Source of the DNA: JAKPUX01 sp035353815
Lineage (GTDB): Bacteria; Zhuqueibacterota; Zhuqueibacteria; Residuimicrobiales; Residuimicrobiaceae
DNA length: 64,000 nucleotides
Direction of reading: 5' to 3'
NCBI GenBank assembly: GCA_035353815.1
Contig: DAOQAG010000002.1
Span: 62,001 to 126,000 of the forward strand
The position numbers were made by a program, and so were the translations under genes. Below the pieces are notes generated by a model, which was not told the origin of the DNA, ran no database searches, and saw only the letters and a list, made by a program, of their open reading frames with translations. Positions 41,256 to 48,132 of this stretch are shown here, piece after piece (within the stretch, counting starts at the first letter, position 1; every line of letters begins with the position of its first letter).

Positions 41256-42016
41256 GCAGGCTCCTTTGGCATGATGGAAATATCCGGTGGATAGAAAATC
41301 TGCAGCAGAAACAATCCGTGCGCAGGTGCAGTGCGTCCGGCGGCGCTGCGCTCCCGCGCGGCGAGAATCTCCGCCACGGCACCGGGCTGGCGCGCTCTGC
41401 ACCCGATTTCGACGCAGGTACCGACGATGATCCGCACCATATTGTGAACAAAGCGGTTGGCGCGGATTTCAAAGATCAGCTCGTCGCCCTCCCGCCGCCA
41501 TCGGGCGGCGTAGACGTGGCAGCGATGGTGCTCGAGCCCTGACCCGCTCTGGCAGAACGATACAAAATCGTGCTCGCCGAGCAAGGCTGCGGCGCCTGCC
41601 GCCATCGCTTCAAGATCCAGCGGTCGCGGCAGATGCCAGGTGTACTGGCGGCCGACGGCGCGCGGACGGGTCGAGATGCGGTAGCGATAGGCGCGGCTGA
41701 GGGCGTCGTAGCGGGCGTTGAAGGACTCGGCTACCTCCGCAGCGGCGAGAACCCGCACATCCGGCGGCAGCAGGGCATTAGCGCCGCGGACAAAGGTAGC
41801 GGCCGGCAGCACGCTGAGCGTATGAAAATTGGCCACCTGGCCGAGGGCATGAACCCCGCTGTCGGTGCGGCCCGCGGCGATGACCGTCGTCTTGCTCTGG
41901 ACAAGCTGGCCGAGCGCCGATTCCAGTTCCCCTTGCACCGAGCGCTGCCCCGGCTGATATTGCCAGCCGCAAAAGCCGCTGCCGTCATATTCCAATGTCA
42001 GCTTGATATTGCGCAC
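41252..42016 (-). CDS. truA: tRNA pseudouridine synthase A
   Basis: The 254-residue product has catalytic Asp52 in AAGRTDSGVHALGQ, with the N-terminal LTLEYDGSGFCGWQYQPG and the later FVHNMVRIIVGTCVEIG. It modifies U38-U40 in the tRNA anticodon arm. It overlaps the transaldolase gene by four bases and follows ecfT by six. The ecfT-truA order is a widespread one that in many bacteria also includes the ECF ATPase genes, which are missing here. Confidence 0.95.
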   Translation of the reverse strand: MRNIKLTLEYDGSGFCGWQYQPGQRSVQGELESALGQLVQSKTTVIAAGRTDSGVHALGQVANFHTLSVLPAATFVRGANALLPPDVRVLAAAEVAESFNARYDALSRAYRYRISTRPRAVGRQYTWHLPRPLDLEAMAAGAAALLGEHDFVSFCQSGSGLEHHRCHVYAARWRREGDELIFEIRANRFVHNMVRIIVGTCVEIGCRARQPGAVAEILAARERSAAGRTAPAHGLFLLQIFYPPDISIMPKEPA

Positions 42017-42022
42017 GCCGTC

Positions 42023-42820
42023 TCAAAACCAGATGCAGAGCATGAGCAGCAGCAGGGAGCCGGCAAGAACCAGGTAATCCGCCCCCCCCAGATGCAGACG
42101 GGTATAGACCGTCCGGCCTTCGCCGCCGGCATAACAGCGCGCATCCATGGCCAGCGCCAGTTCGTCCGCCCGGCGGAAGGCGGAGACGAAAAGCGGCACC
42201 AGGAGCGGCAGCAAGCCGCGCACGCGCTGGCGCAGCGAGCCGTTGAATCGGGCCCCGCGCGAAAGCTGGGCGTTGCGGATACGCTGTGCCTCCTCGAGCA
42301 GGGTCGGGATAAACCGCATGGCAAGGGTGAGCATCAGGCTCATCTCATGCGTCGGCACCCCGAACCGCTTGAGCGGGCGCGTCAGACGCTCCAGCGCATC
42401 GGTCAACTCGAGCGGCGAGGTACAGAGGGTTAGCAGCGCGGCGAAGAGAATCAGCAATGCCAGGCGCGCAACATAGATGCCGCCAAGCCACAGGCCCTCC
42501 CGGGTCAGCGCCACTGCGGTGCCCGGAATATTCCACAACACCGTGCCGGCGCTCCAGAAGAGATGGATGATCCAGGTCAGGGCAAAGAGCCACAGGAAAG
42601 GACGGAGGTTCTTCAGCAGCAGCGAAAAGGGGAGCTTGCCGCCTTGCGCCGCGAGAAGAAAAACCAGGGCCATTCCGATGAGCACAAAGGGTGAATAGGT
42701 CAGCAACAGGCCGCTCATCAGGCAAAAGGCGGCGGCAAGTTTGCTGCGCGGATCGAGCCGATGCAGGAACGATTCCGCAGGATAATATTGCCCGAGAGTG
42801 ATATCGTTGAAAAAGGCCAT
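42023..42820 (-). CDS. ecfT: Energy-coupling factor transporter transmembrane protein EcfT
   Basis: The 265-residue membrane protein begins with the family motif (FLHRLDPRSKLAAAF). It has five to six helices and two coupling helices with the Ala-Arg-Gly-type motifs NAQLSRGARF and LALAMDARCY. EcfT links vitamin-binding S subunits to two ATPases. Neither ATPase nor an S component is encoded nearby, so they are presumably elsewhere, as in group II ECF systems. No good ribosome-binding site is visible before the ATG. It is first of the long collinear minus-strand run. Confidence 0.88.
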   Translation of the reverse strand: MAFFNDITLGQYYPAESFLHRLDPRSKLAAAFCLMSGLLLTYSPFVLIGMALVFLLAAQGGKLPFSLLLKNLRPFLWLFALTWIIHLFWSAGTVLWNIPGTAVALTREGLWLGGIYVARLALLILFAALLTLCTSPLELTDALERLTRPLKRFGVPTHEMSLMLTLAMRFIPTLLEEAQRIRNAQLSRGARFNGSLRQRVRGLLPLLVPLFVSAFRRADELALAMDARCYAGGEGRTVYTRLHLGGADYLVLAGSLLLLMLCIWF

Positions 42821-43106
42821 AGTGCACAGTCAGTTTAATCACCGGAATTTACAGAAAATGGCTGGCAAATACAATACAAAAGTACACAAGTCGGCCGCCG
42901 GTTCGGCCCTGAACAGGTGGTCGCAGCGCCCCGCCAGGTGCGGCGCCATCGCCGGCAGGCCACCTCCCTCCAGACCCGACGGCAAAATCATCTGGCGCGA
43001 TCCGGTAAGGGGTGGCGATTTTTTTGCTTGATCTTTTCTCATTTTATTGCTATACTGGCTGGCGTCAGGACTCTTAAGCATCAATGTTTTATATAAAGTT
43101 ATCCAC
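42821..43106. other. Divergent intergenic region between ecfT and the M29 peptidase
   Basis: The 286-bp spacer has a GC-rich, self-complementary half (about 42890-43010, GGTGG/CCACC-type pairings) and an AT-rich half next to the plus-strand gene. The only clear site is the M29 promoter. A 50-codon minus-strand frame from ATG 42991 exists but has no supporting ribosome site. I see no recognisable riboswitch. Confidence 0.5.
43028..43056 (+). promoter_or_regulatory. Sigma-70-like promoter of the M29/M55 peptidase genes
   Basis: TTGATC (43028-43033) and TATACT (43051-43056) are separated by exactly 17 bp in an AT-rich stretch, 50 bp before the peptidase start. Four and five of six bases match consensus. 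Confidence 0.68.
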
Positions 43107-44063
43107 ATGAACAAGCTGGAAAAAGCAGCACAGACCGTTATCACACAAGCGCTGGATCTCCGCAAGGGCGAAGCGGTGCTGATCATCGCAGATGAGCCCC
43201 TTCTCGATCTCGCGCACCTGCTCTTCGCAGCTGCAGAGAAAAAGACCGCTCATGTCCACCTGCTCGAGGTGACGCGCACGTTTCTGCACCGCAACGCCCT
43301 GTGTGCGCCGGTGGAACGGCTGATGCAGGAGATGAACGTCATTCTCGCGCTGACCTCCGTCTCCATTTCGCATACCAACAGCCGGCGCGAGGCGTGCCGG
43401 CACGGCGCGCGCTGCATCACCATGCCGGCTATCACCAACGACACCTTTGCGCGTATCGCCGAGATGGATTTTGGCCGTATCGGACGCCTCAGCCGCAAGC
43501 TCGCGGATATCCTCACCATCGCCAGGGAGATCGAGATCTCGGCACCCAACGGCACCCGGCTGCATATCGCCGCGGCGCGGGCCAAAGGCTATGCGGATAC
43601 CGGCGAGGTGACCCAGCCCGGGGCGTTTTCCAATCTTCCCGCCGGCGAGGCCGCGCTGGCGCCCGAGTTCGCCGGCACTTCCGGCGAGCTGATCGTCGAC
43701 AGCGGCATGGGCGTGCAGCTTGACGATCGCGAGCGCACCCTTCTCTCCATTCGCGATGGCCGCATCGTGCGCATCTCCGGCGGTCAGGCGGCCAACCGGC
43801 TGCGCCGCGCCCTGGCTCCCTTTGGGCCGGAGGGCCGCCTGATCGCGGAATTTGGCATCGGCACCAACGAGAGTGCGCGCATTTGCGGCCATGCGCTTGA
43901 GGATGAGAAGGTGCTTGGCACCATCCATATCGCCGTCGGCAACAATCTCTCGTTCGGCGGCAAAAACGACGTTCCCATCCATCTTGACGCCATTGCCTAC
44001 AAGGCGAGCGTGGCGATCGATGGGCGCAAGGTACTGGAACACGGCAAGCTTGTCCTGGAGTAG
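43107..44063 (+). CDS. M29-family aminopeptidase-like protein
   Basis: I chose the ATG at 43107 (MNKLEKAAQTVITQALDLRKGE); an upstream in-frame start at 43047 lies inside the promoter. The 318-residue product resembles the thermophilic aminopeptidase (AmpS/AmpT, M29) family. The C-terminal half holds IAEFGIGTNESARICG, LEDEKVLGTIHIAVGNNLS and FGGKNDVPIHLDAI, which supply the Glu, His and Asp metal ligands. It is somewhat shorter than classic M29 enzymes of about 400 residues. It likely removes N-terminal residues from peptides in the cytoplasm, alongside the next gene. Confidence 0.85.
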   Translation: MNKLEKAAQTVITQALDLRKGEAVLIIADEPLLDLAHLLFAAAEKKTAHVHLLEVTRTFLHRNALCAPVERLMQEMNVILALTSVSISHTNSRREACRHGARCITMPAITNDTFARIAEMDFGRIGRLSRKLADILTIAREIEISAPNGTRLHIAAARAKGYADTGEVTQPGAFSNLPAGEAALAPEFAGTSGELIVDSGMGVQLDDRERTLLSIRDGRIVRISGGQAANRLRRALAPFGPEGRLIAEFGIGTNESARICGHALEDEKVLGTIHIAVGNNLSFGGKNDVPIHLDAIAYKASVAIDGRKVLEHGKLVLE

Positions 44064-44098
44064 GGGCTGACGCACCGGCCATGCCGCATGGAGGAGTG

Positions 44099-44917
44099 AT
44101 GAAACTGTATATTACCGCCGATATGGAGGGCGTCAACGGGGTTGTGCTGCGCGAGCATGTCGATCCGGCCGCCCGGGAGTACGAAATGGCGCGCGGCTGG
44201 ATGATCGCCGAGGTCAATGCCGCCATCGAGGGCGCGGTGGCCGGCGGCGCGACCGAGCTCCTCGTCAACGATTCTCACAATGCCATGGCCAATCTGCTGG
44301 TGGACCGGCTGCATCCGGCCGCACGCCTGGTTTCCGGCCCTGGCAAGCCCTTCTCGATGATGCAGGAGGTCGACGCCTCCTGCGCCGGCGCCTTTTTCCT
44401 CGGTTATCATGCCGCCTTCGGCACGCCGCTGGCGGTCCTCGATCACACCTGGGCCTATTCCTACATTGAGGACATCCGCATCAATGGCGTGCATGTCGGC
44501 GAATTCGGACTGAACGCCGGGTTGGCGGGATTTTATCAGGTGCCGGCCCTGCTGGTGACCGGCGACCGTGCCCTCGTCTCCGAGGCGCGCACTCTCCTGC
44601 CCGGCGTGGGCGCTGTGGCGGTCAAGGAGGGCCGGGGCCGGCTCTGCGCCGTTTGCGAACCCTTCCAGAATTCTTTGGTCGCCATCCGCCGCAAGGCGGA
44701 AATGGCGGTACGGCATATCGCGGATCACCGCCCCCTCCTCTTCGCGCCGCCTTTGACCCTGGAGGTCGATTTCCCCAAGGCGGAGATGGCCGAGGCCGCG
44801 ATGCTCCTCCCCGGTGCCGGACGCCAGGCCGACCGCAGCGTCATTTGCAGGCCGGCCGATTATCCGGAGCTCTACCGCCAGTTTCTCGCCCTTTTCCGTC
44901 TTGCCAAATCGGTCTGA
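44099..44917 (+). CDS. M55-family D-aminopeptidase (DppA-like)
   Basis: I chose the ATG at 44099, preceded by GGAGGAG. The 272-residue product starts MKLYITADMEGVNGV and keeps the DppA metal and catalytic residues at near-identical positions: Asp8, Glu10, His60 (NDSHN), His104 (LGYHAAF) and Glu135 (VGEFGLNA). DppA is a self-compartmentalising zinc D-aminopeptidase from Bacillus that releases D-Ala. Together with the M29 neighbour 35 bp upstream it suggests recycling of cell-wall or unusual peptides. Confidence 0.92.
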   Translation: MKLYITADMEGVNGVVLREHVDPAAREYEMARGWMIAEVNAAIEGAVAGGATELLVNDSHNAMANLLVDRLHPAARLVSGPGKPFSMMQEVDASCAGAFFLGYHAAFGTPLAVLDHTWAYSYIEDIRINGVHVGEFGLNAGLAGFYQVPALLVTGDRALVSEARTLLPGVGAVAVKEGRGRLCAVCEPFQNSLVAIRRKAEMAVRHIADHRPLLFAPPLTLEVDFPKAEMAEAAMLLPGAGRQADRSVICRPADYPELYRQFLALFRLAKSV

Positions 44918-44941
44918 CCCCCGCACGACAGCCGCAATAAA

Positions 44942-44975
44942 AAAAGCCAGGCGCACAACGCGATGCCTGGCTTTT
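44942..44975. terminator. Bidirectional terminator between the M55 gene and cdsA
   Basis: An 11-bp perfect stem (AAAAGCCAGGC at 44942-44952, complement at 44965-44975) is flanked by A runs on the left and T-rich sequence on the right. It can therefore end transcription from both convergent genes. Confidence 0.9.
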
Positions 44976-44992
44976 CTGTTTATTCCCGCACT

Positions 44993-45829
44993 CTACAGTG
45001 CGAACAACCGCAGGTAAAGATAGAGGTAGACCACCGGCGCGGTGATGGTCAGGCTGTCGAAGCGGTCCAGGATGCCCCCGTGCCCGGGGATGAGGTGTGA
45101 GGAATCCTTGACCCCGGCATCGCGTTTGAACATGGACTCGAAAAGATCGCCGTACTGCCCAAGGCTGCCGCCGATGGCACCGATCACCAGGGTATCGTGA
45201 AGTTGCAGGCCGCGGACAAACCAGACGTGGCAGAGCCAGGCGGTGAGGAGGGCAAAGATAAAACCGAGCACCGATCCCTCAACCGACTTGTTCGGGCTGA
45301 TGCGCGGCATGAGCTTGTGCCGGCCAAGGTAGGATCCACCGACATAGGCCGCGGTGTCACAGATCCAGATACTGAAGATCAGGACAAGGATCCAGCCGCC
45401 GGCGGGCGAGCTGTCCAGACCAAAGCGCGCTGCCGGCAGCTCGCGGATGAGAATAAAGCTACCGAACGCGAGCGGATAATAGAGCGCCGCAAATGCGGTC
45501 ACCGCGGTATCGCGCACGGGAGAGCCACTGCCGCGATAGAGGGCTGTGAACTGGACCCAAACCAGGAAGAGCAGGGCGATCGGCAGGATCAGCCGGACAT
45601 CCCAGAAATACAGGGAGATGACCAGAACCGTGGCGCAGACCAGCCCTGGCAGAGAGTAGGCCATGCTCTCCTTGTGGCGTGCGAGAGCGTAGAATTCATA
45701 GACCGAAAGGACGGAGACGAGCAGGACGAACCCCAGCCACCAAAGCTCTCCTTTTAGTGCAGCGAAGACGATGAGAGGACCGAAGGCCAGGGCGACCAGG
45801 GCGCGAATGCCGAAGGATTTAAAATTCAA
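44993..45829 (-). CDS. cdsA: Phosphatidate cytidylyltransferase
   Basis: The 278-residue integral membrane enzyme has the CdsA signature near its C-terminus (SMFKRDAGVKDSSHLIPGHG then GILDRFDS). About eight transmembrane helices are visible. It makes CDP-diacylglycerol, the substrate of PssA encoded about 8 kb upstream in the window. It is followed by a bidirectional terminator. Confidence 0.95.
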   Translation of the reverse strand: MNFKSFGIRALVALAFGPLIVFAALKGELWWLGFVLLVSVLSVYEFYALARHKESMAYSLPGLVCATVLVISLYFWDVRLILPIALLFLVWVQFTALYRGSGSPVRDTAVTAFAALYYPLAFGSFILIRELPAARFGLDSSPAGGWILVLIFSIWICDTAAYVGGSYLGRHKLMPRISPNKSVEGSVLGFIFALLTAWLCHVWFVRGLQLHDTLVIGAIGGSLGQYGDLFESMFKRDAGVKDSSHLIPGHGGILDRFDSLTITAPVVYLYLYLRLFAL

Positions 45830-45877
45830 TGTGCCTCCATTTGTGCAGGATTCAAAAGAGCAGCCGGTGAGTTTGAG

Positions 45878-46360
45878 TCAGTGCGGCAGCCGGATCACCT
45901 TGAGTTCCACCATGCCGCTCCCCTTTTCGGCCAGCTCCAGTTCCCGGGCCGCCTGGAAGGAGAGATCGATGATGCGTCCGGGGACATAGGGACCGCGGTC
46001 ATTGATCCGCACCTCCACGACTTTATTGTTGGCGAGGTTTTTCACCTCGACGATGGTGCCGAAGGGCAGGCTGGGATGAGCCGCCGTGAGGCGGCGCATA
46101 TCATAGAGTTCGCCATTGGCGGTCATGCGGCCGTTGATCTCATCGGCCATATACGAAGCGATGCCGGTTTCAGTGTCCCGCAGGCGCAGCGGGCCCTGCT
46201 CCGTCTCCACGCCCGCCGGGTCCGCGGCCGCTGCCGTGGCGGCCGGCTGGTTCTCCTCCTCCGGCCCGGCATTAGGGTCTTGGTCCCACCAGCGTGTGTT
46301 CGGATAGCAGGCGACAATCAGCATAAATAGCGAACAGAGCAGGACAGTGCGCCGTTTCAT
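45878..46360 (-). CDS. rlpA: RlpA-family septal-ring lipoprotein (DPBB domain)
   Basis: The 160-residue lipoprotein has Cys18 in the lipobox LIVAC. An acidic/Ala-rich linker (about residues 20-65) follows, then a double-psi beta-barrel: GIASYMADEINGRMTANGE, PFGTIVEVKNLAN, VRINDRGPYVPGRIIDLS. RlpA proteins bind or cleave denuded peptidoglycan. The conserved Asp of NDRGPY is present. No SPOR domain follows, so septal targeting is uncertain. It lies between pyrD and cdsA. Confidence 0.9.
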   Translation of the reverse strand: MKRRTVLLCSLFMLIVACYPNTRWWDQDPNAGPEEENQPAATAAAADPAGVETEQGPLRLRDTETGIASYMADEINGRMTANGELYDMRRLTAAHPSLPFGTIVEVKNLANNKVVEVRINDRGPYVPGRIIDLSFQAARELELAEKGSGMVELKVIRLPH

Positions 46361-46381
46361 GTCAGCCTCCGGAAGCAGGGA

Positions 46382-47293
46382 TCAGAGCCGCAGGGAGCCG
46401 CGCAGCTCGGCCAGGGTGGTGATGCCTTCCTGGCGGCACCAGATCTCCAGGCCCTCCACCACTTCGATGGCGGCGCCCGGATGCATAAAGCTTGCCGTGC
46501 CGATTTGCACCGCCGCAGCTCCGGCGATGATGAATTCAAGGGCATCCGCAGCGGAGATGATGCCGCCGATGCCGATTACCGGGATCGAGAGCGTCCGCAC
46601 CAGTTCATAGACCCGGGCCAGAGCCACCGGTTTGATGGCCGGCCCTGAAAGGCCCCCGGTGACGCTGGCCAGGCGTGGTTTGCGGCTGCGGATGTCGATG
46701 GCCATGCCGACCAGGGTATTGATGGCGGAAACGGCGTCGGCGCCGGCTTGCTCGCAGGCGCGGCCGATCTCGCTGATGCTGGTGACGTTGGGGGTCAGCT
46801 TGGCGATCAGCGGCCGTCGGGTTACCGCGCGGATCTGGCGGGTCACCTCGGCGGCAACCCGGGCGTCGCTGCTGAAAGCCAGTCCCCCCTCCTTAACGTT
46901 GGGACAGGAGTAGTTTAACTCGTAGGCGGCGATGCCCGGAACGGCTTCGAGGGCTGTGACAGCGGCGACAAAATCGGCGATGCTCCGGCCGGCCACGTTG
47001 ACAATGATCGGGGTGTTCAGTGTGGAGAGAAAGGGCCACTTTTCAGCGATGAACCGGTCGATCCCGACGTTCGGCAAGCCGATCGAATTGAGCATGCCCG
47101 CCGGGGTTTCGCAGATGCGCGGCGGGGGATTGCCGGGCCGGGCCTCGAGGGTCACGGTCTTGGTGACCAAGCCGCCCAGGCGGTTGAGATCCATGAAATC
47201 AGCGAATTCGCTGCCATAACCGAAGGTGCCGCTGGCGGTCAGCACCGGATTGGCCAGGTGCAGTGTCCCGATCCGGACGGAGAGGTCAGTCAT
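46382..47293 (-). CDS. pyrD: Dihydroorotate dehydrogenase, class 1B catalytic subunit
   Basis: I chose the ATG at 47293 (MTDLSVRIGTLHLANPVLTA), which overlaps the pyrK stop by eight bases. The 303-residue FMN enzyme has class 1B features: catalytic Cys130 in ELNYSCPNVKEGG, NTLVGMAIDIRSRKP, and GIGGIISAADALEFI for FMN phosphate. It oxidises dihydroorotate to orotate and passes electrons through PyrK to NAD+. The overlap implies coupled translation with PyrK. Confidence 0.95.
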   Translation of the reverse strand: MTDLSVRIGTLHLANPVLTASGTFGYGSEFADFMDLNRLGGLVTKTVTLEARPGNPPPRICETPAGMLNSIGLPNVGIDRFIAEKWPFLSTLNTPIIVNVAGRSIADFVAAVTALEAVPGIAAYELNYSCPNVKEGGLAFSSDARVAAEVTRQIRAVTRRPLIAKLTPNVTSISEIGRACEQAGADAVSAINTLVGMAIDIRSRKPRLASVTGGLSGPAIKPVALARVYELVRTLSIPVIGIGGIISAADALEFIIAGAAAVQIGTASFMHPGAAIEVVEGLEIWCRQEGITTLAELRGSLRL

Positions 47294-48095
47294 GGAGCAG
47301 GATCTCCTCGATGGGGAAAACAGGTCCATCCTTGCAGGCGAGCAGATAGCGCTGCCCGTCCGCGCGCGGCTCCGCCAGCTCGACCGGGCACCCCATGCAG
47401 GCGCCGAAGCCGCACGCCATGAGATTTTCCACGGTGACATACCCACGGATGTTCAATTCAAGCGCCAGCGCCCGCAGGGCGGCCAGCATCGGCGTCGGCC
47501 CGCAGCCATAGAGTATGCAGCCGGTCAGATCCTGCTGCCCCTCGAGATAGCGGCGCAGCGGCCCGATCACCAAGCCCGGATCGCCTGCACTGCCGTCCTC
47601 GGTGGCGAGATGAACCTGTACGTCCTGCTCCGACCACAGCGGGCTGTGGCAGAGGGCTGTGGCGCTGCGCGCTCCATAAAAAAGGCTCTTCCGGCAAGGG
47701 AGGTGCGCGGCATCCTGGAGGAGAAGATCGAAGGGAGCGATCCCGATGCCGCCGGCGACCATGATGATCTCGCGCGGCTGCGGATCGAGCGGGAAGGTGT
47801 TGCCCAGCAAGCCGATCACGTCAAGCACATCCCCGGGGTTGCAGCCGGCCAGGATGCGGCTGCCGCGGCCGGCGGCGGCAATGAGCAGGTCGATCGTTCC
47901 GCGGACGGGGTCGGCGCGGTGCAGACTGAACGGCCGCCGCCAGAAGAGATCGGAGCCTTGCGGGATCTGTACATTGACAAAATGGCCCGCATGCGCCGCC
48001 GCCGCCCATTCGGGCGACTCCAGGGTCATGCGCACGATTTGATGTGCTGCGGCGGTGATCGCGGCCACCGGCACCTGCAGCGTCGATTTAGTCAC
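47286..48095 (-). CDS. pyrK: Dihydroorotate dehydrogenase electron-transfer subunit
   Basis: I chose GTG at 48095 (AGGAG eight bases upstream); the open frame above it overlaps the next gene. The 269-residue product has the FAD site RRPFSLHRAD, the NAD-binding MVAGGIGIAPFDLLLQ and GCGPTPMLAAL, and a C-terminal 2Fe-2S motif with four Cys (CGFGACMGC, then LLACKDGPVF). It completes the class 1B dehydrogenase with PyrD. Confidence 0.94.
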   Translation of the reverse strand: MTKSTLQVPVAAITAAAHQIVRMTLESPEWAAAAHAGHFVNVQIPQGSDLFWRRPFSLHRADPVRGTIDLLIAAAGRGSRILAGCNPGDVLDVIGLLGNTFPLDPQPREIIMVAGGIGIAPFDLLLQDAAHLPCRKSLFYGARSATALCHSPLWSEQDVQVHLATEDGSAGDPGLVIGPLRRYLEGQQDLTGCILYGCGPTPMLAALRALALELNIRGYVTVENLMACGFGACMGCPVELAEPRADGQRYLLACKDGPVFPIEEILLHD

Positions 48096-48132
48096 GAATT
48101 CTCTCCTGGTTCGCCCGCAAGGCGCATGCCGC

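Noticed and set aside
42842..42991. 50-codon minus-strand frame upstream of ecfT
   Set aside because: It has no convincing ribosome site and the N-terminal part is low-complexity; not enough support to call a gene.
42821..43027. Possible riboswitch before ecfT
   Set aside because: ECF genes often have vitamin riboswitches, but I could not find TPP, cobalamin, folate or other core motifs, only general GC-rich pairing.
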